Shown: positions 44,531-52,732 of the stretch, piece after piece
Position numbering within the stretch: the first letter of the stretch is position 1
How the letters are laid out: every line of letters begins with the position of its first letter
Source: Pedobacter sp. ASV28
Lineage (GTDB): Bacteria; Bacteroidota; Bacteroidia; Sphingobacteriales; Sphingobacteriaceae
DNA length: 64,000 nucleotides
Assembly (NCBI RefSeq): GCF_016428855.1
Contig: NZ_JAELTN010000013.1
Location: 1 to 64,000 of the forward strand
Direction: 5' to 3'
Position numbers and translations under genes: made by a program
Notes under the pieces: model-generated
Database searches by the model: none
The model's input: the letters and a program-made list of their open reading frames with translations, nothing else
What the model was told of the DNA's origin: nothing

Positions 44531-44560
44531 TTTAAATTCACTGCTAATTCTTTACATTTG
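44531..44560 (+). promoter_or_regulatory. Predicted promoter of the DUF1080 gene
   Basis: TTTA, 18 bases, TACATTTG (44553-44560) fits the Bacteroidota promoter pattern; the ATG follows 18 bases later. Confidence 0.5.
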
Positions 44561-44578
44561 ATCAAAGACCAAATTTGT

Positions 44579-45274
44579 ATGTTCCATAAACAAAACCTCC
44601 TTATTTGCCTATTTTTAATTGGCTTAAGTTATACTACTGCTGCCCAAAAAAGCATCAGTTTATTTAATGGGAAAAATTTAGATGGTTGGCATGCCGATGT
44701 TCCCGGAAAGGATAAAAACCCAGACACAGCAGCATCGTTTATGGTTAGAGATGGAAAATTGGTCAGCATGGGCGATCCTCGTGGACACCTGATTACCGAT
44801 TCTGTTTATGCCGACTATAGACTAGAAGTAGAATATCGCTTTTCCGGGAAACCTGGCAATTGCGGTGTATTAGTTCATGCCTCTACACCAAGGGCACTTT
44901 ATAAAATGTTCCCGAAATCATTAGAGGTGCAGATGCAGCACTTGGATGCAGGCGATTTTTGGTGCATTGAAGAAGACATTGCGGTACCCAACATGGAAGA
45001 AAGACGAGGTATCAAGGAAAATTGGGGCATAAGTGCAGGAAAACTACGCCGCATAAAAAACCTAACAGACGGGGCAGAAAAGCCCCTAGGTGAATGGAAT
45101 AGTATGGTTATAGAATGCTTTAAAGACAAAGTACGTGTTTGGGTTAATGGCATCTTGGCAAATGACGGCTATAATTGTACGGCCTCCAAAGGACAGATTG
45201 CCCTACAAGCCGAAGGTGCAGAAGTGGAATTTAGGAAAATAGATCTCAAAAAGATCAAGAAGTTAAGTAAGTAA
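44579..45274 (+). CDS. DUF1080 (3-keto-disaccharide hydrolase-like) secreted protein
   Basis: From the ATG at 44579 the protein is about 231 residues: signal peptide (MFHKQNLLICLF... AAQ), then a single DUF1080 jelly-roll domain with SLFNGKNLDGWHAD, DSVYADYRLEVEYRF, the CGVLVHA segment and EWNSMVIECFKDKVRVWVNG. The family contains concanavalin-like proteins; some members are 3-keto-glucoside hydrolases, others only bind sugar. No partner genes for 3-keto-sugar metabolism are adjacent, so substrate is undefined. A TTG at 44558 is a less likely start because it lies within the promoter. Confidence 0.87.
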   Translation: MFHKQNLLICLFLIGLSYTTAAQKSISLFNGKNLDGWHADVPGKDKNPDTAASFMVRDGKLVSMGDPRGHLITDSVYADYRLEVEYRFSGKPGNCGVLVHASTPRALYKMFPKSLEVQMQHLDAGDFWCIEEDIAVPNMEERRGIKENWGISAGKLRRIKNLTDGAEKPLGEWNSMVIECFKDKVRVWVNGILANDGYNCTASKGQIALQAEGAEVEFRKIDLKKIKKLSK

Positions 45275-45519
45275 AAAAGTCATTTTTATTATCCGCTATT
45301 ACCACAACAACCTTCATCATTCTTTAACCAAAGACAAAACATTTTCAAAAAACACACAGTGTAAGCTTTTAAAATATCCTTACCCCTCACAATAAAATAA
45401 AAAATAATTTGCTCATTATTTGAGCTTTGGCTCAATTTTAGCTTGTAGCAGGAAAATTGTTTATGGATTTAGCCCGATATTTACATCTGATTTATGAACA
45501 CACAAAAAAAATTGAAATT

Positions 45520-46215
45520 ATGAAAAGATTATTTGCAATAGCTCTTGTAGCTCTTTTTAGTTTAAATGCCTTTGCGCAACAAGTAGATTTGAGAAAGAAA
45601 ATCAACGTGAATGGAACGGCCGAAACAGAAGTCACTCCAGACATTATCTACATCAGTATTTCCTTAAAGGAATACCTGAAAGATGGTAACAGTAAGAAAA
45701 AAGTAGATATTACCACATTGGAAAGCCAGCTTTACACTGCAATACAGAAAGCCGGAATTGCCAAGGAAAATTTAACCATCAACAACTTGAGCAGCTGGAG
45801 CTATGCCACAGAAAAAAAGAAAAATCCTGATTTTTTAGCTAGTAAACAGTATCGCCTAAAAGTTAGCGACCTGAACAAGTTTAACCAGATTGTTGATGCC
45901 ATTGATGCCAAAGGAATTGCCAGCACCAATATAGAAAGTTATGATTACAGCAAGATAGAAAGCCTGAAAAAAGAGCTTAAAATAAAAGCTTTATTGGCTG
46001 CAAAAGAAAAAGCAACCTATATGGTCGAGGCTTTGGGCGATAAGCTGGGTAATGTAATAGACATTCAAGATGGTGGCGACAATATGGTGCAACCAGTTTA
46101 CAGAAATTATGCCATGAAAAGCATGGCAATGGATACAATGGAAGCTGCTCCAGAAATTGACTTTAAAAAGATCAAATTGAGCTTCACCGTAAACGCTGTT
46201 TTTGAAATAAAATAA
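45520..46215 (+). CDS. SIMPL domain (DUF541) periplasmic protein
   Basis: From the ATG at 45520 the protein has about 231 residues: signal peptide ending AFAQ, then the SIMPL fold with INVNGTAETEVTPDIIYISISLKEY, the LTINNLSSWSYATEKKKNPDFLASKQYRLKV region split over two strands and ALLAAKEKATYMVEALGDKLG. The family (E. coli YggE-like) is linked to envelope or oxidative stress, with no enzymatic role known. The 245-base upstream gap includes a TTGAGC-TTTG-GCTCAA hairpin at 45420-45435. A strong terminator follows. Confidence 0.87.
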   Translation: MKRLFAIALVALFSLNAFAQQVDLRKKINVNGTAETEVTPDIIYISISLKEYLKDGNSKKKVDITTLESQLYTAIQKAGIAKENLTINNLSSWSYATEKKKNPDFLASKQYRLKVSDLNKFNQIVDAIDAKGIASTNIESYDYSKIESLKKELKIKALLAAKEKATYMVEALGDKLGNVIDIQDGGDNMVQPVYRNYAMKSMAMDTMEAAPEIDFKKIKLSFTVNAVFEIK

Positions 46216-46237
46216 TTTATTTTGATAATTTTGTGAG

Positions 46238-46270
46238 CCTATCAACGTATTGTTGATAGGTTCTTTTATT
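46238..46270 (+). terminator. Terminator after the SIMPL gene
   Basis: CCTATCAAC and GTTGATAGG (46238-46260) form a 9-bp stem, followed by TTCTTTTATTTT. Confidence 0.85.
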
Positions 46271-46395
46271 TTATAAATAGTATACATATGAAGCCATCAT
46301 GATTTTCAGGCCATATAATGGAATGAATAAATCTGATAGCTTCATCACCATTAAAAACAAACCGAGCTTGCGAGCTCATGAAATAATTTGTACAC

Positions 46396-46704
46396 ATGAA
46401 AAAATTACTTTACTCGTTCATTTTATTTTTTACACTTTCTACTACTGTTAATGCCAACCCTGTTATGAACGAAGATTCCAAAACAGAACTTACCATTGAA
46501 CAGAAAGCAGAATTAGAGCATATCACCAAACGTGTAGAAGAAATTAAGGCGATGGACAAATCGGCTCTTACCAAAACCGAACGTAAAGCCTTAAAAAAGG
46601 AAGTTAAGGAGCTTAAAAAACGTGCCGACTTCTTAAGCCAAAATGTAACGTTATCACTAGGTGCAATCATTATTATATTGCTGTTATTGATTCTCATCCT
46701 GTAG
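46396..46704 (+). CDS. Small exported helical protein with C-terminal membrane tail (tandem copy 1)
   Basis: The 102-residue protein has a signal peptide (1-20, ending VNANP), a charged helical segment with heptad-like spacing (KAELEHITKRVEEIKAMDKSAL, then KTERKALKKEVKELKKRA) and an extreme C-terminal hydrophobic run LSLGAIIIILLLLILIL that ends the protein. It is a paralogue of the gene at 46847. Such proteins are common in Bacteroidota, unnamed, and sometimes wrongly called seryl-tRNA synthetase because of the coiled coil. The likely topology is a periplasmic helix tethered by the C-terminus. Function unknown. Confidence 0.75.
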   Translation: MKKLLYSFILFFTLSTTVNANPVMNEDSKTELTIEQKAELEHITKRVEEIKAMDKSALTKTERKALKKEVKELKKRADFLSQNVTLSLGAIIIILLLLILIL

Positions 46705-46846
46705 TTTTTAACTTTCCTGGGAACAATTACCTCATGTAGTTGTTATAGGAAGTGAGCTGGCAACGAGATCATATGAAACACCATCTTAAACGATGGCGTA
46801 AATCAATCCAGAAAGCTTCATATCCTTTAACAACAACTTTAAACAC

Positions 46847-47155
46847 ATGAAAAAAATTATCTATCCATTGATGTTACTGGTAACGCTAACATTCAATTTT
46901 AACTTCGCGTATGCGGCAAATGATCAACCCAAAACAGAACTGACCGCAGAGCAGCGTGCAGAACTTAGCCGAATTACTTCTAGAGTAGAAGAAATTAAGT
47001 CCATGGACAAATCCAATCTTAGCAAAGACGAGCGCAAAGCCTTAAGAAAGGAATTGAAAGAGATGAAGAAAAAAGCCAAGGCCATAGGCGGTGGTGTTTA
47101 TTTATCTGTTGGAGCCATTATCATCATCATTCTATTATTGATTCTTATTTTATAG
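46847..47155 (+). CDS. Small exported helical protein with C-terminal membrane tail (tandem copy 2)
   Basis: Also 102 residues, with the same plan as its neighbour at 46396: signal peptide ending AYAAN, helix with AEQRAELSRITSRVEEIKSMDKS, KDERKALRKELKEMKKKAK and C-terminal LSVGAIIIIILLLILIL. The helix and tail are close to copy 1 while the loop before the tail differs (AIGGGVY against FLSQNVT). Upstream DNA of the two genes shares short blocks (aaatc...agcttcat) and a CCATC/GATGG hairpin, so gene and leader were duplicated together. A terminator follows. Confidence 0.75.
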   Translation: MKKIIYPLMLLVTLTFNFNFAYAANDQPKTELTAEQRAELSRITSRVEEIKSMDKSNLSKDERKALRKELKEMKKKAKAIGGGVYLSVGAIIIIILLLILIL

Positions 47156-47182
47156 GAACAACAATTTACCTAACTATTTTAC

Positions 47183-47209
47183 AGCCAGGCACTACGTCTG
47201 GCTTTTTTT
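47183..47209 (+). terminator. Terminator after the tandem small genes
   Basis: AGCCAG and CTGGCT with a 9-base loop, followed by seven T's. Confidence 0.85.
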
Positions 47210-47315
47210 ATGAACTTATCTTCGCTTTTATAAGCACCATCATTTTTTGGAATGAGCAGCATCACGCTGGCACCCATCATTTAGGCAGACCTTTATAGTA
47301 TAAAATTTAAATGCT

Positions 47316-47918
47316 ATGAAGACTTTAAAAACATGCTGGACGATCTTACTCCTCCTTCCATTTTTCGCAATAAATGGTCACGCACAAAACGCAAAATTAG
47401 TCTTAAAAGAGAGTTCAATTCTGGTGAAGGGCACTTCTTCACTACATGATTGGCGTTGTAAGACCGAACAAATCAGTGGAGATATCTCCTATCAATCTTC
47501 AGGACTACTTCTTAAAGATATCGCTAGCCTAAATCTACAATTGGTAGTAAAATCAATGAAGAGCATTAAAGAAAATGGTGAATATTACGAGGCAGGTATG
47601 GACAAGAATATGTACAAAGCCCTAAATGCCGAAAAATTCCCTAAAATAAACTTTGTGCTTACCGAGCTCCTATCGGTGAAATCAACTGCCGGAAAATCAG
47701 ATTTCACGGCAAAAGGCAACCTCTCCATTGCAGGGAACCAACAAGCCATCAGTTTCCCCGTCAACGCAATACTCACCAATACTGGCATTACCTTTAAAGG
47801 CTCTATTTCCTTTAAGATGACCACTTTTGGTGTAACTCCTCCCAGAGCCCTATTAGGGACTATAAAGACGGGTGATGAGGTTACCATCGTATTCAATGCA
47901 AGCTTTAAAAATGATTAA
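47316..47918 (+). CDS. YceI family protein
   Basis: The 200-residue exported protein (signal ending NGHAQ) has the YceI lipocalin-like fold: VKGTSSLHDWRCKTEQISG near 35, then MDKNMYKALNAEKFPKINFVL near 90 and GNLSIAGNQQAISFPVNAIL near 140. YceI relatives bind polyisoprenoids or other amphiphiles in the periplasm. It lies 28 bases upstream of a beta-barrel gene and a second YceI-like gene follows, so the three form one functional set, probably handling a lipid-like ligand at the outer membrane. That last point is inference. Confidence 0.88.
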   Translation: MKTLKTCWTILLLLPFFAINGHAQNAKLVLKESSILVKGTSSLHDWRCKTEQISGDISYQSSGLLLKDIASLNLQLVVKSMKSIKENGEYYEAGMDKNMYKALNAEKFPKINFVLTELLSVKSTAGKSDFTAKGNLSIAGNQQAISFPVNAILTNTGITFKGSISFKMTTFGVTPPRALLGTIKTGDEVTIVFNASFKND

Positions 47919-47946
47919 TAAATCCCACTATTTAATAATAAATATT

Positions 47947-49221
47947 ATGAAAAAGTATTTACTCGCTGCCGTTTTTGTTACAGTAGCCGGAACTGTCTTT
48001 GCGCAACAAAGTAAAATTGCCAATATGAGAGGCTATGACAAATCTGGCATTAATGTATTCGAAACGCCAAAAAGCGATACGGTTGTACCCTTTGATGAAG
48101 TAAAAGTGAGAATTGGCGCTGGCTTTACACAACAATTCCAAGCTTTAAAGCACACCAACAACTCTACATCAACTACGCCGTTATATAATTTGCGAAGTGG
48201 CTTCAACCTTGCTACCGCCAATTTGAATATCGATGCACAATTAGCCAGGGGAATTCGCTTAAACCTGATCTCCTACCTATCTGCAAGGCACCATCAGGAA
48301 ACTTGGGTTAAAGGCGGATTTGTGCAAATAGATGCCTCTCCCGTCAATTCAGATCTATTAAATGAGGTATTCAAGTATGTGACCGTAAAAATCGGTCATT
48401 ATGAGGATAACTATGGAGATGCCCACTTCCGCAGAACCGATAATGGTCATGCTTTATATAATCCATTTATAGGTAACTACATCTTAGATGGCTTTACCAC
48501 CGAGATCGGTGCCGAAATCGATTTCCAGAAAGATGGTTTTTTAGCGGTAGCTGCAATCCACAATGGAGAAATTAAAGGGGAAATTTCAGACAATCCAACC
48601 AGAAACCCTTCATTTATTGGAAAATTAGGCTACGACAAACAATTAAACACCGATTTACGTGTACGCTTAACCGGATCGGTATACCATAATAATGGTGCTG
48701 CCAGTAATACCTTATACACAGGAGATAGAGGAGGCTCCAGATATTACATGGTCTTAGAACCTCTTGCCAGTGGGGTAACCTCAATTACCAATGCTTGGTC
48801 TGGCAATATACGTCCAGGGTTTAGCAGACAGGTTACCGCATTTATGATCAACCCTTTTCTCAAATATCAGGGACTTGAATTATTTGGCACGCTCGAGTTT
48901 GCCAAAGGCAGGGCCATTACAGAGGCCACCAAAAGAGATGTAAATCAGCTTGCCATTGAAGGAATTTATCGTTTTACCAAAAATGAAGACCTATTTGTCG
49001 GATTACGCTACAATACCGTAAAAGCTGATCTGTTATTTGGCAGTGCTACACAAACTGTAAAAGCCGAACGTATCCAAGCAAGCGCAGGTTGGTTTATTAC
49101 CAAAAACATGGTACTTAAAGGGGAATATGTAAATCAAAAATACAAAGACTACCCAAGCAACAACCTGCTATCCGGAGGAAAATTCCATGGTGTAATGCTA
49201 GAAGCCAGCGTTGGTTTCTAA
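47947..49221 (+). CDS. Outer-membrane beta-barrel (porin-like) protein
   Basis: From the ATG at 47947 the protein has about 424 residues: signal peptide (ending TVFAQ), then sequence dominated by amphipathic strands (VKVRIGAGFTQQFQAL, GIRLNLISYLSARHH, LRVRLTGSVYHNN, LFVGLRYNTVKADLLFG) and a C-terminal aromatic residue in MLEASVGF, features of outer-membrane barrels. The exact family is not recognised; it looks like porins of Bacteroidota that follow YceI genes. The frame is open further upstream into the YceI gene, but the signal peptide fixes the start. A terminator-like hairpin lies after the stop. Confidence 0.75.
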   Translation: MKKYLLAAVFVTVAGTVFAQQSKIANMRGYDKSGINVFETPKSDTVVPFDEVKVRIGAGFTQQFQALKHTNNSTSTTPLYNLRSGFNLATANLNIDAQLARGIRLNLISYLSARHHQETWVKGGFVQIDASPVNSDLLNEVFKYVTVKIGHYEDNYGDAHFRRTDNGHALYNPFIGNYILDGFTTEIGAEIDFQKDGFLAVAAIHNGEIKGEISDNPTRNPSFIGKLGYDKQLNTDLRVRLTGSVYHNNGAASNTLYTGDRGGSRYYMVLEPLASGVTSITNAWSGNIRPGFSRQVTAFMINPFLKYQGLELFGTLEFAKGRAITEATKRDVNQLAIEGIYRFTKNEDLFVGLRYNTVKADLLFGSATQTVKAERIQASAGWFITKNMVLKGEYVNQKYKDYPSNNLLSGGKFHGVMLEASVGF

Positions 49222-49232
49222 TCCACAATCTT

Positions 49233-49266
49233 AGCCGCTTTTGCTCTACTGTAGAAGCGGCTTTTA
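49233..49266 (+). terminator. Hairpin after the beta-barrel gene
   Basis: AGCCGCTT and AAGCGGCT (49233-49240 and 49255-49262) are perfect complements with a 14-base loop, followed by TTTTAAT. It may attenuate transcription into the YceI-like gene, which starts 13 bases later. Confidence 0.7.
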
Positions 49267-49278
49267 ATACCATAAATC

Positions 49279-49866
49279 ATGATGCGTTATCCCTCTTCTA
49301 TCCTATTATCTTTAGCATTTCTCATACAAACGGCTATTTGTGCAGCACAAAGCCATAAACTCACCATCATCCCAGAAAGTAGCATTTTAATTAAGGGGAA
49401 TTCGAACGTCAATAAATTCATATTCACTTATGATCAAGTAATAAAGCCTTTATCAAGTACCATTAAAATAGAACAGCATAAAAACATCATTTACCTTAAA
49501 AATGCGGTAATCACTATGGATGTTGCCGCATTTCATTCTGGCAATCGCCTAATGGACAGAGATTACCAGCACATGATGAATTATAAAACATACCCTTATA
49601 TCTCTATAGAATTACATCAAATAAAACCCATATCGGAAGATAATGAAAATCTCCTTGCCATCATGAGTCTAAGTATTGCAGGAGAAAAACGTTTGGATAC
49701 ACTAAACTTTAGCTATAACAAGTCAAAAGACATATACAGGTGTAATACCACCCATCAGCTTTCCCTTAAAGATTACAAAATTAAGCCCCTCAAAAAAATG
49801 ATGGGGCTAATTTCATTAAAAGACCTATTGGTGATAGAAATTATTCTCTACCTTAAGGTAGATTAA
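49279..49866 (+). CDS. Divergent YceI-like protein
   Basis: The 195-residue protein has a signal peptide (ending CAAQ) and an outline of the YceI fold: IPESSILIKGNSNVNKFIF resembles the start of the family, SGNRLMDRDYQHMMNYKTYPYISIEL matches the MDxxMxxxLxxxxYPxI segment and MSLSIAGEKRL the later strand. It is much diverged from the YceI protein at 47316, so a different ligand is possible. The two first codons are ATG ATG. Its stop overlaps the convergent serS gene by 4 bases, so serS and this gene share their terminal region. Confidence 0.8.
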   Translation: MMRYPSSILLSLAFLIQTAICAAQSHKLTIIPESSILIKGNSNVNKFIFTYDQVIKPLSSTIKIEQHKNIIYLKNAVITMDVAAFHSGNRLMDRDYQHMMNYKTYPYISIELHQIKPISEDNENLLAIMSLSIAGEKRLDTLNFSYNKSKDIYRCNTTHQLSLKDYKIKPLKKMMGLISLKDLLVIEIILYLKVD

Positions 49867-51134
49867 TCTATGATGTCGAATCCAGTATATTTGACCAGCA
49901 CTTCTGGTATACGAATACCATTTTTAGTCTGATAGTTTTCCAGTAGGGAAGCTACGATACGTGGCAAAGCCAAAGCACTTCCATTTAAAGTATGCACCAA
50001 TTGGGTTTTACCTGCTGCACCTTTAAAACGAATTTTAGATCGGTTACTTTGGAAAGTTTCCACATTAGAAACAGAAGATACTTCCAACCAGCGTTCCTGT
50101 GAGGCACTCCAAGTTTCCATGTCATACGTCATTGCCGAACCAAAGCCCATATCTCCACCACACAAACGTAAAACACGATAATGCAAGCCAAGCTTTTGTA
50201 ATAAAGACTGCACATACTCGCTCATATCTTCCAAAGTTTCGTAAGACTTGTCGGGATGTGTAACCTGCACAAGCTCTACCTTATCAAATTGGTGCAAACG
50301 GTTTAGTCCACGAACGTGAGAACCATAAGAACCGGCTTCTCTGCGAAAGCATGGCGTGTAAGCGGTATTTTTGATTGGCAAATCCTCTTCTTTAAGAATA
50401 ACATCTCTGTAAAGATTAGTTACAGGAACTTCTGCCGTGGGGATGAGATACAGATCGTCAATGGTAGAATGGTACATCTGCCCTTCCTTATCGGGCAATT
50501 GTCCGGTTCCAAAACCAGAAGCCGCATTGACCAAGTGGGGTACCTGTACTTCTTTATAGCCTGCGGCAATTGCCTCATCTAAGAAAAAGTTAATCAGTGC
50601 CCGTTGTAATCTTGCACCTTTTCCTTTATAGACCGGAAAACCTGCTCCCGTAATCTTCACCCCTAACTCAAAGTCGATAATATCATATTTTGCGGCCAAT
50701 TCCCAATGGGGTTTGGCATCAACCGGTAAGCTTGCAGGTGTACCATGTACAAGCACCACCTCATTTTCTTCAGGTGTAGTTCCCGGTTTCACCAATTCAT
50801 AAGGTAAATTTGGCAATTGAACCAATAAGTTAAATTGATTTTGCTCCAGGGCAGTTAACTTCTCGGTCAGGTTTTTTATATTTTCTTTATGTGATGCCGT
50901 ATTGGTCTTGATTTGCTCTGCTTCTTCCTTTTTTCCGGCCCTCATCAATTCGCCAATTTGCTTGGCCGCAGCATTGGCCTCTGCCGAAAGGCTATCCAAC
51001 GAAGTTTGAGTTTGGCGACGTTCCTCATCTATGGAGATGATCTGATCTACCAATTCTAACGATTTAAAATTACGAACGCTCAATCGCTCTAAAACTTTCT
51101 CTCTATTTTCGCGGATATAGTTAACTTGCAGCAT
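49863..51134 (-). CDS. serS: Seryl-tRNA synthetase
   Basis: The 423-residue class II synthetase has the N-terminal long coiled-coil arm (about residues 30-105) that holds the tRNA-Ser variable arm, motif 2 (TPCFRREAGSYGSHVRGLNRLHQF near 262) and motif 3 (LNGSALALPRIVASLLENYQ near 380). It charges Ser on tRNA-Ser and tRNA-Sec. A -7-like TATCTTTG lies upstream at 51150-51157 on the minus strand. It diverges from rsmI across a region of short repeats. Confidence 0.96.
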   Translation of the reverse strand: MLQVNYIRENREKVLERLSVRNFKSLELVDQIISIDEERRQTQTSLDSLSAEANAAAKQIGELMRAGKKEEAEQIKTNTASHKENIKNLTEKLTALEQNQFNLLVQLPNLPYELVKPGTTPEENEVVLVHGTPASLPVDAKPHWELAAKYDIIDFELGVKITGAGFPVYKGKGARLQRALINFFLDEAIAAGYKEVQVPHLVNAASGFGTGQLPDKEGQMYHSTIDDLYLIPTAEVPVTNLYRDVILKEEDLPIKNTAYTPCFRREAGSYGSHVRGLNRLHQFDKVELVQVTHPDKSYETLEDMSEYVQSLLQKLGLHYRVLRLCGGDMGFGSAMTYDMETWSASQERWLEVSSVSNVETFQSNRSKIRFKGAAGKTQLVHTLNGSALALPRIVASLLENYQTKNGIRIPEVLVKYTGFDIID

Positions 51135-51160
51135 TATTTTAATTTTTCACAAAGATAATA

Positions 51161-51235
51161 AGAGTTACGTGTTATTAGTTATGAGTTATATGTTTTTATG
51201 AAGCAATCTCAAACCATAGCCCGTAACCCATAACC
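51161..51235. repeat. GTTAT-rich inverted repeat between serS and rsmI
   Basis: agttacgtgttattagttat followed by gagttat on the left is loosely complementary to catagcccgtaacccataac on the right, with an intervening gaagcaatct. A related repeat occurs at 61195-61264. Confidence 0.5.
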
Positions 51236-51241
51236 TGCTAC

Positions 51242-51976
51242 ATGGAAGGAAAATTATATCTCGTACCTACGCCGATTGGCAATTTAGAAGACATGACTTT
51301 CAGGGCCATAAGGGTTTTGAAGGAAGTTGACCTGATCTTGGCAGAAGATACACGCACAAGCGCGCCTATGCTTAAGCATTTTGGCATTGACAAAAAGGTT
51401 TTTGCGCACCATCAACATAACGAACACAAAGCCACCGCCGAGATCATTAGATTTTTAAAGGAAGGGCAACAAATTGCCCTCATTTCTGATGCAGGTACTC
51501 CCGCCATTTCGGATCCAGGTTTTTTTCTAGTGAGGGAAGCTTTAAAAAACGGCATTGATGTAAACTGTTTACCTGGTGCTACGGCATTTGTACCTGCCCT
51601 GGTCAATTCTGGGCTACCTAGTGATCAATTTGTTTTTGAAGGTTTTTTACCCGTTAAAAAAGGAAGGCAAACTCGTTTAAAACTATTGTCGATGGAAGAA
51701 CGCACCATGATTTTTTATGAAAGCCCACATCGATTACTCAAAACACTGTCCGAGTTTGTCGACTTTTTTGGTGAGGACAGACAAATTTCCATCAGTAGGG
51801 AACTTACCAAAATTTACGAGGAAACTGTACGCGGCACAATTATAGAAGTAAAATCACATTTCGAAAACAATATTTTAAAAGGAGAATTCGTAATTTGTGT
51901 CGGCGGAGCAATGGAGAAAAAAGATAAAGAAACAAAAAACAAGGACAAGTATTCAACAAAAGAAGATAATGATTAA
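51242..51976 (+). CDS. rsmI: 16S rRNA (cytidine(1402)-2'-O)-methyltransferase
   Basis: The 244-residue tetrapyrrole-methylase-fold enzyme uses SAM to 2'-O-methylate C1402 of 16S rRNA in the decoding centre. Family motifs: LYLVPTPIGNLEDMTFRAI, AEDTRTS, HNEHK, ALISDAGTPAISDPGFFLVREA, LPGATAFVPALVNSGLPSDQF and YESPHRLLKTL. A lysine-rich tail (KKDKETKNKDKYSTK) is probably disordered. The stop overlaps the start of the next gene by 8 bases. Confidence 0.95.
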   Translation: MEGKLYLVPTPIGNLEDMTFRAIRVLKEVDLILAEDTRTSAPMLKHFGIDKKVFAHHQHNEHKATAEIIRFLKEGQQIALISDAGTPAISDPGFFLVREALKNGIDVNCLPGATAFVPALVNSGLPSDQFVFEGFLPVKKGRQTRLKLLSMEERTMIFYESPHRLLKTLSEFVDFFGEDRQISISRELTKIYEETVRGTIIEVKSHFENNILKGEFVICVGGAMEKKDKETKNKDKYSTKEDND

Positions 51977-52610
51977 CATAGATAGATTTTTAGCCGACGA
52001 GCAAGATCCGAAGGCTGTAGAAAAAGTAGCAGGAAAACTAAATGATCTGCTAACTAGTGGTGAAGAAATTTTGTACTTAGCAGTGCAGAAAAAACCTGCG
52101 GTAAACCTCTTACCTGACAGCATTGCCATTAGCAATAAGCGTATTTTTTACTGTGAGCCCGGCAATTTGGGCCTAACCATGAATTTTAAGGATATTTCAT
52201 GGAAAAATATCAAAGAAGTATCTTTTAAGGAAGGACTTTTAGGGTCTAAATTTATTTGTGTGCCACAATCGGGCGAAAACATCGTTACCGATTTTATTCC
52301 TAAAGTGCAGGTAAGAAAGCTGCATCAAGCTGCCAATGAGCAATTAGAACAATACAAAGAAATGCTCAGACAGCAGAAGTTAGAAGAAAATAGGGCTTCG
52401 GCATCTAGTTTCAACATTCCTGCCGCTACGCCGGTAATTGATTTACCAATTGAGGAAGCCATTGTTATTCCGGAAACTATAGCAATTGAAAGTAACGCAC
52501 AAGACGAAATTGAACAAAAACTGATCAAGTTAAAAACTTTGTACGACAAGCAGTTAATTACCCGCGAGGAATACGAGCACAAGAAAGCTGCAATTTTAGA
52601 TAGTATGTAA
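51969..52610 (+). CDS. PH-like domain protein with C-terminal SHOCT motif
   Basis: From the ATG at 51969 the protein has about 213 residues. The N-terminal half is a bacterial PH-like domain (LLPDSIAISNKRIFYCEPGNLG, FKDISWKNIKEVSFKEGLLGSKFICV). A linker follows, then a SHOCT motif at the C-terminus (KLIKLKTLYDKQLITREEYEHKKAAILDSM is split as helix-turn-helix). SHOCT motifs often serve in oligomerisation. No signal peptide. It overlaps rsmI by 8 bases, so it is cotranscribed; its role is not known. Confidence 0.82.
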   Translation: MINIDRFLADEQDPKAVEKVAGKLNDLLTSGEEILYLAVQKKPAVNLLPDSIAISNKRIFYCEPGNLGLTMNFKDISWKNIKEVSFKEGLLGSKFICVPQSGENIVTDFIPKVQVRKLHQAANEQLEQYKEMLRQQKLEENRASASSFNIPAATPVIDLPIEEAIVIPETIAIESNAQDEIEQKLIKLKTLYDKQLITREEYEHKKAAILDSM

Positions 52611-52617
52611 CCTCCAA

Positions 52618-52722
52618 TCGTCATTGCCAGGTACGAAGCAATCCTACGACTAATGTAAAGCTACCCGCTTTAAGAGTGGTTTTACTTGGTAATTGCTTCG
52701 CGGTAGTGCCTCGCAATGACGA
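52618..52722. repeat. Intergenic inverted-repeat element (tcgtcattgcgagg ... gaagcaat type)
   Basis: The left arm (52618-52645, tcgtcattgccaggtacgaa...) and right arm (52691-52722) are imperfect reverse complements with about 45 bases between. The type is familiar from Bacteroidota genomes, where many copies occur between genes. It lies 10 bases upstream of the lnt start and makes the lnt frame appear to extend further upstream. Confidence 0.75.
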
Positions 52723-52732
52723 AAAGCTAAAA

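Noticed and set aside
46847..47155. Seryl-tRNA synthetase-like label for the small coiled-coil protein
   Set aside because: It has only a short charged helix and a membrane tail; no synthetase motif is present. The real serS is at 49863-51134.
52676..52732. N-terminal extension of Lnt
   Set aside because: These codons fall in an intergenic repeat; the ATG at 52733 gives a normal Lnt N-terminus.
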